A program made the translations under genes and the position numbers. From JABICX01 sp964528765 (lineage in GTDB: Archaea; Nanobdellota; Nanobdellia; UBA10117; JABICX01), in NCBI GenBank assembly GCA_964528765.1, contig CAZGVA010000025.1:1-13083 (forward strand): 13,083 nt of DNA, given 5' to 3'. The notes beneath the pieces are model-generated. The model made no database searches, was not told where the DNA came from, and worked only from the letters and a program-made list of their open reading frames with translations. This document shows, one piece after another, positions 1 to 6,684 of the stretch. How positions within the stretch are numbered: position 1 is the stretch's first letter; each line of letters begins with the position of its first letter.

Positions 1-21
1 TTGTTCTAGCAAATCGCAACT

Positions 22-30
22 CTTTTATCT
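22..30 (+). promoter_or_regulatory. TATA-like box for asnS
   Basis: CTTTTATCT is centred 25 bases before ATG 51. With the usual archaeal TATA-to-start distance, the transcript would begin at or next to the start codon (leaderless). No Shine-Dalgarno-like sequence lies between the box and the ATG. Confidence 0.5.
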
Positions 31-50
31 TTTTGATTTTATAATTGATA

Positions 51-1337
51 ATGAAATCAGCTAAGCAGATTCGAGAAATATTACAATCCAACTATGTAAG
101 TAAACTTGTAACTGTTCGAGGTTGGGTTTATAGAAAAAGAAGTATGAAAGATAAAGTCTTTCTTGTTTTGAGGGACTCAACAGATATTATACAAGTTATA
201 ATTAAGAAAGATTCACTGGCTTGGCAAGCTGCAAATGATATAACCATTGAATCATCTTGTTACATCAAAGGAAAAGTTCGAAAAGATCCTCGAGCACCAA
301 CGGGATATGAAATGGATGCAACTGAAATTGATATTGTTGGTCTGGCAGATATTTTCCCAATTTCTAGAGATTTGAGTACTGAATTTTTAATGGATGTACG
401 TCATCTTTCTCTTCGTTCAAGAAGAATGAATGCAATCTTAAAAATCCGTTCAACAATGCTTATGGCATTTCATGAATACTTACATCAACAAAAATATACT
501 GAAGCTGAAGCACCACTTTTTAGTGCAGCAACCTCTGAGGGGGGTTCTGAGACATTTGAAGTAGAGTATTTTGGTAAGAAAGCATATTTATCACAGAGTT
601 GGCAGTTTTATGCAGAGAATTTGATTCATGTATTTGAAAAAGTTTATGCTCTTGCACCTAGTTTTAGAGCTGAAAAATCTTCAACAAACCGTCATGTTAC
701 TGAGTTTTGGCATTTGGAAGTTGAATCTGCTTGGGCAGGAATGCCGGAAATACTGAAAATCGCAGAAGGTTGCATTGTTTCAGCAATTAAAAAAATAATA
801 ACTGAAAATAAAAGAGAACTGGAAGTTCTCGGTGTTGATGTTAGTAAACTTAGAAAAGTAAAATCACCATTACCACAAATTACCTATGATGAAGCAATTA
901 AGAAACTTCACAAAAAGGGAGTTAAAATTAAATATGGTCAAGATTTAGGTGCAAAAGAAGAGCGAGAATTGGCGAAACCATATGATACTCCACTGGTAGT
1001 TACAAATTATCCACTTCAAATTTTGAAATTTTATCATGGAGAAGACCCAAAGAAATTAGGAACTGGAATGAATTTTAACATACTTGCACCAGGTTTAGGT
1101 GAAATTATTGATGGTTCGCAGAGAGAGCCAGATTTAAAGAAAATTGTTCAGCGACTAAAAAAAGCTAAGATTGATTTAGGAAGCTCCGAATGGTATTTGG
1201 ATTCAAGAAAATATGGTTCAGTGCCTCACGCAGGTTTTGGATTAGGAACTGAAAGAGTGCTGCAATGGATTTTGAATTTAGAGCACATTAGAGATACTTT
1301 ACCTTTTCCACGATTCATTAATCGAATTAGTCCTTAA
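51..1337 (+). CDS. asnS: Asparaginyl-tRNA synthetase (archaeal type, class IIb)
   Basis: Cytoplasmic enzyme that charges tRNA-Asn with asparagine using ATP. The 428-residue protein has an N-terminal OB-fold anticodon-binding domain (about 15-100, with VRGWVYRKR and FLVLRD) and a class II catalytic core. Visible motifs are the substrate loop YLSQSWQFYAE (179-189), motif 2 FRAEKSS...RHVTEFWHLEVESAW (205-228) and motif 3 GFGLGTERVLQWIL (395-408, Arg402). The loop reads QSW where AspRS normally has QSPQ, and EFWHLE is typical of archaeal AsnRS. The full OB domain argues against the AspRS-derived asparagine synthetase, which lacks it. The usual small residue of the QSx loop is Trp184, a mild oddity. 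The start is taken as ATG 51, not TTG 45, because a TATA-like box is centred 25 bases upstream of 51. AspRS is the main alternative. Confidence 0.88.
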   Translation: MKSAKQIREILQSNYVSKLVTVRGWVYRKRSMKDKVFLVLRDSTDIIQVIIKKDSLAWQAANDITIESSCYIKGKVRKDPRAPTGYEMDATEIDIVGLADIFPISRDLSTEFLMDVRHLSLRSRRMNAILKIRSTMLMAFHEYLHQQKYTEAEAPLFSAATSEGGSETFEVEYFGKKAYLSQSWQFYAENLIHVFEKVYALAPSFRAEKSSTNRHVTEFWHLEVESAWAGMPEILKIAEGCIVSAIKKIITENKRELEVLGVDVSKLRKVKSPLPQITYDEAIKKLHKKGVKIKYGQDLGAKEERELAKPYDTPLVVTNYPLQILKFYHGEDPKKLGTGMNFNILAPGLGEIIDGSQREPDLKKIVQRLKKAKIDLGSSEWYLDSRKYGSVPHAGFGLGTERVLQWILNLEHIRDTLPFPRFINRISP

Positions 1338-1401
1338 TTCGCCAATATTAGTTACTAACGTAATTAAGATGAGTCGAATATATCTCGGAGATTTACAAAT
1401 A

Positions 1402-1809
1402 TTAATTTCTAACAAAATGTTTTGAAATCCGTTGTTTCAATGAGTATTTTGTTTGTTGAAGATTCATAAGTTTAATTTGGCTATCTTCAGGTAATGAGTT
1501 AATTGGAACGTATTTCATTGTAAGTGGTATGGCTCTTATTTGCCAAGCATCTAGCCCTGCAGTTCTGCCACAACTATTACATTCATATTGCTCGAAAACA
1601 AATCCATGAGCATTGGCATCTTTGGCTCTTTGATAATCGTGTTTATGAAGACCGCGTATTTTTACAAACCATAAATCAGGTAATAAATCCAGTATTTTTT
1701 GTAAACCCGTACTTCTTAAGGTATTATTATGTTCTGCTTTTCCGTTTTCTTCAATTTCATAAAGTAAATGTAGCGCAGATGGTGGTATTTGTTTGTCTTG
1801 AATCGCCAT
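1402..1809 (-). CDS. Hypothetical protein with a single CxxC motif
   Basis: Unrecognised soluble protein of 135 residues. It has no signal peptide and no membrane segment. The one notable motif is YECNSCGR (Cys77 and Cys80), half of a zinc-ribbon-like knuckle. His55, His57 and His68 lie just before it and could supply other metal ligands. A helical N-terminal part (12-45) precedes this, and the C-terminus (115-135) is basic. A TATA-like box 24-25 bases upstream of the ATG and protein-like composition support this reading over the antisense frame overlapping it. It is transcribed toward asnS, with 64 bases between the two ends, and divergently from the gene at 1950. Metal binding is inference and no function is proposed. 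Confidence 0.6.
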   Translation of the reverse strand: MAIQDKQIPPSALHLLYEIEENGKAEHNNTLRSTGLQKILDLLPDLWFVKIRGLHKHDYQRAKDANAHGFVFEQYECNSCGRTAGLDAWQIRAIPLTMKYVPINSLPEDSQIKLMNLQQTKYSLKQRISKHFVRN

Positions 1810-1828
1810 ATACTACCTACTAGATACC

Positions 1829-1838
1829 TTTTTTAAAT
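1829..1838 (-). promoter_or_regulatory. TATA-like box for the 1402-1809 gene
   Basis: On the minus strand this reads ATTTAAAAAA, centred about 24.5 bases from the ATG at 1809. That geometry fits a leaderless transcript. A weak GGTAG lies about 5 bases before the ATG, so some leadered initiation is not excluded. Confidence 0.5.
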
Positions 1839-1923
1839 GTTTCCTAAGCACGAATGTTGTGCAAATAGATACTTTATGAAAAAACTTAAGAGATTTCCTA
1901 AATAGCAACCACAATAGTGAAAT

Positions 1924-1932
1924 CCTTAAAAG
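1924..1932 (+). promoter_or_regulatory. TATA-like box for the 1950 gene
   Basis: CCTTAAAAG is centred about 22 bases from ATG 1950 and about 25 from ATG 1953. The spacing seen at other genes here slightly favours the second ATG as the real start. Confidence 0.5.
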
Positions 1933-1949
1933 TGTTTTTTGATTAAATA

Positions 1950-2522
1950 ATGATGAGTAAAAGAGCAAAACATGCTCAGCAGAATCGACAGCAACCACAG
2001 CAGACTCAGCAACCACAGCGAGTATGGCACTATGGACTTAATAAATATTTTCCTATTGCAGATGGTGGAAAAATTAAACTTTTTGGAAATGGTTATTTAG
2101 GTTTGAGATATTGTGGTGGAAATCAAGTAAGTTTTTCTGGAATGTGTCTTGCTCAGCAAGCTTATTCAACTTCTTCAAATGAACATAATATTCAAGGAAT
2201 TGTTCATGGGGTAATGTATGTTCCTCAAAATGTTAATCTTGAGCTGCATATTACAATGAATAAACTTGAGCAAAATGCACCTTACCCAATTTTAGATGGT
2301 TTTATTGTGCATAAAGGAATATTTAATTTAACAAATACACTTTCGAATATTCGAGTCAATAATGATGTTGCTGTAGCAGTTAACCCACAGAATTGTACTC
2401 CAAATATTGTAAACTATACAAAAAGTGGAAATTGGTATAATCCTCAAAATTATGTTAGTTCGGGGAAAGGTCTTACTGTAGACGTAGTTGGTGGTTCTTT
2501 AGACATACAGCCTTTTGCTTAA
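1950..2522 (+). CDS. Hypothetical protein with Gln-rich N-terminal tail and beta-rich body
   Basis: Unrecognised protein of 190 residues, or 189 if translation begins at the adjacent ATG 1953, which has better TATA spacing. Residues 9-23 are a low-complexity Gln/Pro stretch, encoded partly by a repeated 12-base unit at 1989-2000 and 2007-2018. The rest (25-190) alternates short hydrophobic strands with Gly/Asn turns, suggesting an all-beta domain. It has three cysteines (55, 66, 149). There is no signal peptide or membrane helix, so it is probably cytoplasmic unless exported by an unrecognised route. The next gene starts 37 bases downstream with its own TATA-like box. The function is unknown, and the beta fold is inferred from composition only. 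Confidence 0.7.
   Translation: MMSKRAKHAQQNRQQPQQTQQPQRVWHYGLNKYFPIADGGKIKLFGNGYLGLRYCGGNQVSFSGMCLAQQAYSTSSNEHNIQGIVHGVMYVPQNVNLELHITMNKLEQNAPYPILDGFIVHKGIFNLTNTLSNIRVNNDVAVAVNPQNCTPNIVNYTKSGNWYNPQNYVSSGKGLTVDVVGGSLDIQPFA
1989..2018 (+). repeat. Two copies of CAGCAACCACAG within coding DNA
   Basis: The 12-base word occurs at 1989-2000 and 2007-2018 and encodes part of the Gln/Pro-rich tail. A 10-base core (AGCAACCACA) also occurs upstream of the gene at 1904-1913. Confidence 0.75.
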
Positions 2523-2530
2523 TAGTAACT

Positions 2531-2538
2531 CTTAAAAC
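2531..2538 (+). promoter_or_regulatory. TATA-like box for the 2560 gene
   Basis: CTTAAAAC is centred 25.5 bases upstream of ATG 2560, close to the CTTAAAAG box of the preceding gene. This suggests separate transcription despite the 37-base spacing. Confidence 0.55.
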
Positions 2539-2559
2539 CATTGTTGTTATTGATTTGTA

Positions 2560-2991
2560 ATGAGGCGAAAAATTAAACAAGCTAAAGTTAATGCTAGCAA
2601 ATATGTTGTTAGTTTGAATGAAGTTTTTTATGGTATTGATATGACACCATCACCAAGAGTAGTTCCTCAAATTCATCAAATTCCTCAACAAATAAATACT
2701 TATCAAAATCCATATAAAAGTTCTGATGGAACTATTTCTTTACCTCAAATTGAAGAAAGAATGCGAATAGCTGCTGCATATCTCGGACAGCCATTACCCT
2801 ATACTCAACCAATTGATGCAGACGATTTACCAAAAATTGTGGTTGAACTGCCTGAAGAAAAAAGTAAATTTGATGCAGAATATGAACAAATGAAACCACA
2901 CATGGTTAAATTTTTTAGAGAGTATGCTGGCAGTAAATTTTTAGATAGTATTATTGAAGATGTTGTAAAAAGAAAATTTATGAAAACATAA
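2560..2991 (+). CDS. Hypothetical protein with a Pro/Gln-rich linker
   Basis: Unrecognised protein of 143 residues, predicted soluble, with no cysteine and no membrane helix. It has a basic N-terminus (1-14), then a Pro/Gln/Ile-rich segment (34-52, with PQIHQIPQQ) that looks disordered. A helical stretch follows (62-76), then an acidic segment (86-106). A C-terminal helix pair (107-142) is basic at its end. The layout suggests a flexible adaptor or tail, which is inference. Like its upstream neighbour it carries P/Q-rich sequence, and the two have near-identical TATA-like boxes, so they may be co-regulated. No family was recognised. Confidence 0.68.
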   Translation: MRRKIKQAKVNASKYVVSLNEVFYGIDMTPSPRVVPQIHQIPQQINTYQNPYKSSDGTISLPQIEERMRIAAAYLGQPLPYTQPIDADDLPKIVVELPEEKSKFDAEYEQMKPHMVKFFREYAGSKFLDSIIEDVVKRKFMKT

Positions 2992-3036
2992 TTCTCTATC
3001 GGAAGTGTTTATTTGTTTATATAATTCTCTAAATGG

Positions 3037-3044
3037 TTTTTAAC
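3037..3044 (+). promoter_or_regulatory. Possible TATA-like box for the purF homologue
   Basis: TTTTTAAC is centred about 23.5 bases upstream of ATG 3064. A stronger-looking TTTATATAATT at 3016-3026 is about 43 bases away and would give a short leader. Which one is used cannot be told from sequence alone. No Shine-Dalgarno sequence precedes the ATG. Confidence 0.35.
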
Positions 3045-3063
3045 ACACAATTTAGCCCAAGTT

Positions 3064-4455
3064 ATGGGTGGCGTTTGTGGAGTTTACTCTCCAAGAGAAC
3101 CAGTAATTTTTGATTTATTAAGCACGACGCAGAGATTACAGCATTTAGGTCAAGAATGGTCTGGGATTGCAATTTCAAAGAATCAAAATATAACCTATGT
3201 AGTTAAACCCTATATTGTAAGGCAAGCATTTCCAATTAGGAAAATTACTCATGAAGATGAGGAGGACCGTCCACTTGATGCATATCAAGGAATAATGGGT
3301 ATTGGTGCCACAAATGCATCAGAGAAACAACCAATGTGCGTATATTCACAATTTGGACAATTTGCATTGGCATTTGATGGTCGCATATTAAATTTAGATT
3401 CATTAAATGAATCTATCTTGGAAAAAGGTCAAACGCTTTATCGTAAAAATGAAACAGAACTGCTAACTAAATTAATTGCTAAAGGTGATAGTGTTGTTAA
3501 TGGAATTAAATATATGAATGACGTTGTTGAAGGTTCTTATTCAATAGTTGTTTTAAATGGTGATAGTATTTATGCAGCCAGAGACCCTCTCGCAGTAAAT
3601 CCTTTACAATTAGGCGAGTTAGATGGCAAATTGGTTGTTGCATCTGAAACCGATGCAATTCGTCGCGCAGGTGTTGAATTTAAACGAGATTTAAATCCGG
3701 GTGAAATAATCAAACTTTCTGAAAAAGGTATTGAAACTGTTGGTCAAATGGAAAGTATTCGGCGGGCACATTGTTCATTTAGACCTGTTTACACATCAAG
3801 AGCAGATGCAATATTTGATGGAATAACTTCTGACATTGTTAGAAAGAAAATAGGTGCATGGCATATGGCACAAGATTTGAAAGAGGGCTTCCGTTTTGAT
3901 TTCACCACCGGTATGCAGATGTCAGGTACAAGTTATGGTTTAGGTGCAAGTACAGCAAGTCGCGAGTTATTTGATGAATATCAACATTTTGTTCCTTATG
4001 ATGAGGCTTTCTTATATGATCGCTTTTCTTGGCGCAGTTATATACCTCCAACTCAAAAAGCAAGAGATAGAATGGCTAGTGAAAAAGTATCTGTTATGGA
4101 ACATACGGTGAAAGGTAAGATTTTTTCATTATATGATGATTCAATTGTTAGGGGAACGGTGTTTGCAAGAACAATTGCAGATCTTATGGCTGCTGGAGCT
4201 AAAGAAGTTCACGCAAGAATTGGTTACCCGCCACTAGAAGATGTATGTTTGCTTAATAGCTCTACAAAATCCAAAAAAGAATTAGCAATTTACAAATACA
4301 ATGACGTAGAAGGTATCCGAAAACATATTGGTGCAACAACTTTGAGATATACTCCTTTGGAAGTTATGTTGGGTATTATGACTGAAGGTACAAATTTAAC
4401 TAAAAATGACTTTTGTACTTTTTGCGCAAATTCAGTTAATCCAATTAGAGGATAA
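3064..4455 (+). CDS. purF: Divergent amidophosphoribosyltransferase (PurF family)
   Basis: Homologue of glutamine PRPP amidotransferase, which makes 5-phosphoribosylamine from PRPP and glutamine, the first purine step. The 463 residues align along the family's whole length. An N-terminal Ntn glutaminase domain (from Cys5, so a four-residue propeptide must be removed) is followed by a phosphoribosyltransferase domain with an intact PRPP loop, LYDDSIVRGT (356-365). Cys237, Cys395, Cys451 and Cys454 match the four [4Fe-4S] ligands of the Bacillus-type enzyme. Several key residues differ. The GHVRYST segment is shortened to GIGATNAS with no Arg, and the oxyanion HNG reads FDG (104-106). The QHRGQ motif reads QHLGQ, and the PDS pyrophosphate loop reads QMS (285-287). 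KNRYVGR reads YDRFSWR (318-324). Family membership is firm. Glutamine-dependent activity is doubtful, and a changed substrate or ammonia use is possible. No other purine gene is in the window. Confidence 0.85.
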   Translation: MGGVCGVYSPREPVIFDLLSTTQRLQHLGQEWSGIAISKNQNITYVVKPYIVRQAFPIRKITHEDEEDRPLDAYQGIMGIGATNASEKQPMCVYSQFGQFALAFDGRILNLDSLNESILEKGQTLYRKNETELLTKLIAKGDSVVNGIKYMNDVVEGSYSIVVLNGDSIYAARDPLAVNPLQLGELDGKLVVASETDAIRRAGVEFKRDLNPGEIIKLSEKGIETVGQMESIRRAHCSFRPVYTSRADAIFDGITSDIVRKKIGAWHMAQDLKEGFRFDFTTGMQMSGTSYGLGASTASRELFDEYQHFVPYDEAFLYDRFSWRSYIPPTQKARDRMASEKVSVMEHTVKGKIFSLYDDSIVRGTVFARTIADLMAAGAKEVHARIGYPPLEDVCLLNSSTKSKKELAIYKYNDVEGIRKHIGATTLRYTPLEVMLGIMTEGTNLTKNDFCTFCANSVNPIRG

Positions 4456-4464
4456 TTATTTATT
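4453..4464 (+). promoter_or_regulatory. TATA-like box for hjc
   Basis: TAATTATTTATT begins 3 bases before the end of the purF homologue, including its stop codon, and is centred about 27 bases before ATG 4486. hjc may therefore have its own leaderless transcript. Confidence 0.4.
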
Positions 4465-4485
4465 GTTCTAAGTTTTTGTTATTAT

Positions 4486-4878
4486 ATGAAACAAAAAGGT
4501 TCTGTAGCTGAGCGAGAATTAGTAGCAATGTTTTGGGAAACTGGAGAATGGTCAGCATTGCGAATTGCAGGAAGTGGAAGAATGAATTTTCCAAGTCCGG
4601 ATGTTCTTGCTGGAAATGGAAGTAAAATTTTCGCAATTGAATGTAAGTCAACTAAACATAGCAGACAATATATTGAAGATGATCAGATTCAACAGTTGCA
4701 TGATTTTGCAAATAAGTTTGGAGCAACACCTATGATCGCAATAAAATTTTCAACAAAGTGGCACTTTTATCATCCCAAAGATATGGAAAGAACTGTCTCT
4801 GGAAAACATACAATACATAAAGATAAACATATATCTAGGAAAAAAGAATTTTCAGATGTTCTTAATTTAATTGACTAA
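4486..4878 (+). CDS. hjc: Holliday junction resolvase Hjc
   Basis: Archaeal endonuclease that cuts four-way DNA junctions during recombination and fork repair, acting as a dimer. The 130-residue length is usual for the family. The nuclease motifs are complete: Glu9 in KGSVAEREL (4-12), RIAGSGRMNFPSPDV (26-40) with Asp39, and IECKS (51-55) with Glu52 and Lys54 forming the PD-(D/E)xK site. The following Tyr-rich helix and QQLHDFANKFGATPMIAIKF (68-87) match the family core. The C-terminal tail (105-130) is Lys/His-rich. It sits 30 bases after the purF homologue on the same strand with its own TATA-like box. It converges on the minus-strand gene ending at 4951. No key residue is missing. Confidence 0.93.
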   Translation: MKQKGSVAERELVAMFWETGEWSALRIAGSGRMNFPSPDVLAGNGSKIFAIECKSTKHSRQYIEDDQIQQLHDFANKFGATPMIAIKFSTKWHFYHPKDMERTVSGKHTIHKDKHISRKKEFSDVLNLID

Positions 4879-4906
4879 CAGTCTCCGCCACCAATAACAA
4901 TTTGTT

Positions 4907-4930
4907 AAATAAAAAATACTAATATAAAAA
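4907..4930 (-). terminator. T-rich terminator for the 4951-5406 gene
   Basis: Immediately downstream of the gene on the minus strand are a run of five T and then a run of six T within a T-rich stretch. Oligo-T without a stable hairpin is the usual archaeal intrinsic terminator. It lies in the 72-base gap between convergent genes. Confidence 0.45.
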
Positions 4931-4950
4931 CTTAGAGGTTTATTAGGGGA

Positions 4951-5406
4951 TTAGAATTTTGTTTGTTCGCTAGCATTAATTAGATCTTTAATCGTTTTAT
5001 TTAATCGAGTTATTTCTTCGGCGTCTTTTTCTCTTTTTATTTTATATGCTATGGCAAGTAGTGCTTCAGATGCAGCCTGAGCAATTACGTTTTCTTCATC
5101 AACTAGTTTTTTAACATAATATACAATTTGTTCAATAGGCTCATTTGTCATAGATCTTATTTGTAATATGTTATGCATCAAAGTATCATAATTATGTATT
5201 ATTTGTTGAGGTCCTAATTCTTTTTTTTCTAGTAATGTTGTTAGACTTTTTTTTTCAGTTTCTATATTTCCAAGTGTTATGTCACTAGATACAGCAAATC
5301 TGAACGCAGTAAGTCTAACATACTGTTTAGCTTTTCTATTTGCGTCATAGGGCAGTTCTTGACTTATATCTGAACATAACTTTTTTGCATCACTAAATAA
5401 ATCCAT
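4951..5406 (-). CDS. Hypothetical alpha-helical soluble protein
   Basis: Unrecognised protein of 151 residues with no signal peptide or membrane helix and one cysteine (Cys11). Heptad-like hydrophobic spacing and many Lys/Glu residues suggest a helical bundle throughout. The clearest helices are at about 48-62, 66-84, 88-101, 104-122 and 125-143. A TATA-like box is centred about 24.5 bases upstream of its ATG. It is the last gene of the minus-strand block, 47 bases after the small membrane protein gene, and probably has its own transcript ending in a T-rich terminator. No function is proposed. Confidence 0.7.
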   Translation of the reverse strand: MDLFSDAKKLCSDISQELPYDANRKAKQYVRLTAFRFAVSSDITLGNIETEKKSLTTLLEKKELGPQQIIHNYDTLMHNILQIRSMTNEPIEQIVYYVKKLVDEENVIAQAASEALLAIAYKIKREKDAEEITRLNKTIKDLINASEQTKF

Positions 5407-5426
5407 CTATTAAATAAGAAAAATAT

Positions 5427-5434
5427 GTTATAAA
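5427..5434 (-). promoter_or_regulatory. TATA-like box for the 4951-5406 gene
   Basis: The minus strand reads TTTATAAC, centred about 24.5 bases from the ATG at 5406. This is consistent with a leaderless transcript. Confidence 0.5.
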
Positions 5435-5453
5435 TAAATGTATAGAAGAATAT

Positions 5454-5699
5454 CTACTCATCCATTATTTGTTTAAGCGTTTCATCTTTTCCGAGTACAA
5501 TTATTAATATGAATAATATTAATGATACAAATAGCGGAATTGCAAGAATATATGTTACGTAAACTATTGAAGTTCCTGCAGATTTTGCATAAACATAATA
5601 AGTCATATAACTGAACAAAGAAATTACAGATAAACACATAAGTACTAGTAAGCCATATAGCTTCACACTATGTTGTTGTATAAAATTTTGGTCAACCAT
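5454..5699 (-). CDS. Small two-helix membrane protein
   Basis: Hypothetical inner-membrane protein of 81 residues. Two strongly hydrophobic segments (about 14-37 and 46-69) are joined by a short loop, with both termini probably cytoplasmic. The C-terminus is charged (KDETLKQIMDE). Its ATG lies one base after the stop codon of the AI-2E family gene, and no promoter or Shine-Dalgarno sequence fits in the gap, so the two genes should be co-transcribed and translationally coupled. A GGAG about 20 bases upstream lies inside the preceding gene and is too far away to act as a normal ribosome site. It may be a partner or regulator of the upstream membrane protein, an inference from position only. Confidence 0.7.
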   Translation of the reverse strand: MVDQNFIQQHSVKLYGLLVLMCLSVISLFSYMTYYVYAKSAGTSIVYVTYILAIPLFVSLILFILIIVLGKDETLKQIMDE

Positions 5700-5700
5700 T

Positions 5701-6642
5701 TTAATTTTCTATGTTCAACTCCTTAAATAAAGCAATGCCTATTGATAAAATTATCGGTCCAATTATGATTCCAAGGAATCCAAAAATCTTTATCCCGCCG
5801 AATAATCCAATAAAAATCAATAGCGGGTGTAACCTAACTCTTTTACCATAAATAATTGGTCTTGCAATATAATCCATAATTGTACCAAAGATTAAACCAT
5901 ATAAAATTAATATTGCTGAAATGGTTAAACCATGTGATTCATATACCAAAATACTCGCAGGGAAGTATAACATCGATGGACCTAAACCTGGAATAATTGA
6001 TAAGACTCCTGCAGCAAGTCCAGCTAATACTGGATAAGGTAAACCTAATATCCAAAAACCAATTGCTGCGAGAACACCTTCAAATATTGCGATAACTAAT
6101 TGGACATGAACAAATGCATCGAGATAGTCAGATATATTTTTAACAATTTTTTCTCGTTGTTTCTTTTCAAAAGGCAGAAATTTGCTAATGTTTTCATATA
6201 TGTGTTGACCTTCTTTTAAGAAATAAAATAATGATACTAAAAATATTGTAAACGAGATTAGTAAGTTGGCAAATGTAGCAATTTGACTTGAAAGTGATTC
6301 AATAACTTTTGTTACAATCATTCTTCCAAAATCCTGTGCGCCTCCACCAAAACTCATATTTAGTTTTGATATTAATAAATAGAAGTTAGCTGCTTCCTCA
6401 AGTAGTAATATAATTGCATAATAACTGGTTATTGCAGTTATAATAACCGATGTTGAAGTTAGGAATAATGCTGAGAAAAAATCACTAGTTTTTTTTCGTA
6501 TTTTTTTATGTATTGGCCATAATAGGTAAGCAAATATTGCACCCATTGTTAGTGGCATTATATATGGCTTAACAATAAGTAGGGCGATACCGATAATTGC
6601 AATAATTAAGAAGAGTCTAATATGGCTACGTTTTAAATCCAT
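5701..6642 (-). CDS. AI-2E/PerM family membrane transporter
   Basis: Polytopic membrane protein of 313 residues, a usual length for the family. N-terminal hairpin helices lie at about 9-24 and 27-43, with further helices at about 57-81, 121-142, 182-200 and 203-233. The C-terminal helices surround the family signature DYIARPIIYGKRVRLHPLL (257-275) and GGIKIFGFLGIIIGPI (282-297). The GLGPSMLYFPA segment (219-229) is also typical. Known members have been linked to AI-2 export, Na+/H+ antiport and other substrates, so the name does not fix the cargo. It starts an apparent two-gene operon with the 81-residue membrane protein and has a good TATA-like box 25 bases upstream. Confidence 0.87.
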   Translation of the reverse strand: MDLKRSHIRLFLIIAIIGIALLIVKPYIMPLTMGAIFAYLLWPIHKKIRKKTSDFFSALFLTSTSVIITAITSYYAIILLLEEAANFYLLISKLNMSFGGGAQDFGRMIVTKVIESLSSQIATFANLLISFTIFLVSLFYFLKEGQHIYENISKFLPFEKKQREKIVKNISDYLDAFVHVQLVIAIFEGVLAAIGFWILGLPYPVLAGLAAGVLSIIPGLGPSMLYFPASILVYESHGLTISAILILYGLIFGTIMDYIARPIIYGKRVRLHPLLIFIGLFGGIKIFGFLGIIIGPIILSIGIALFKELNIEN

Positions 6643-6663
6643 ATAATTTAGAATACATTCTAT

Positions 6664-6671
6664 CTTATATA
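6664..6671 (-). promoter_or_regulatory. TATA box for the AI-2E family gene
   Basis: TATATAAG on the minus strand is centred about 25.5 bases from the ATG at 6642. It lies in the 42-base gap after the HAD gene, so this pair is probably transcribed separately from pelA. Confidence 0.6.
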
Positions 6672-6684
6672 ATTTTCTAGCAAA

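Larger units (their letters stand above)
1810..1949. other. Divergent intergenic region, longest gap in the window
   Basis: This 140-base gap holds the two divergent TATA-like boxes. It also contains a short inverted repeat, GCAC-(7)-GTGC, at 1848-1862. Two word pairs recur in the same order: TAGATAC at 1821 and 1866, and TTTCCTAA at 1840 and 1894. The word AGCAACCACA at 1904-1913 recurs twice inside the downstream gene. No tRNA or clear structured RNA was seen. Confidence 0.4.

Noticed and set aside
51..1337. Interpretation as AspRS or as AspRS-derived asparagine synthetase
   Set aside because: The loop lacks the QSPQ of AspRS, motif 2 carries the EFWHLE form of archaeal AsnRS, and a full anticodon-binding domain is present.
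1338..1401. Possible RNA gene or terminator hairpin between convergent genes
   Set aside because: Only short imperfect repeats of AATATTA and a small TCTCGGAGA near-palindrome are visible. There is no tRNA-like fold and no T-run.
1524..1823. Open frame on the plus strand overlapping the CxxC protein gene
   Set aside because: Its composition is unnatural (many His, Phe and Tyr, no recognisable domain). It is antisense to a frame that has a CxxC motif and a well-placed TATA-like box.
1848..1862. GCAC-(7)-GTGC inverted repeat as a terminator or riboswitch
   Set aside because: The stem is only four to six pairs, there is no following T-run on either strand, and it lies upstream of both divergent genes.
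1813..2016. Open frame on the minus strand across the divergent promoter
   Set aside because: It runs through both promoter boxes and into the 1950 gene in antisense, and its sequence shows no domain.
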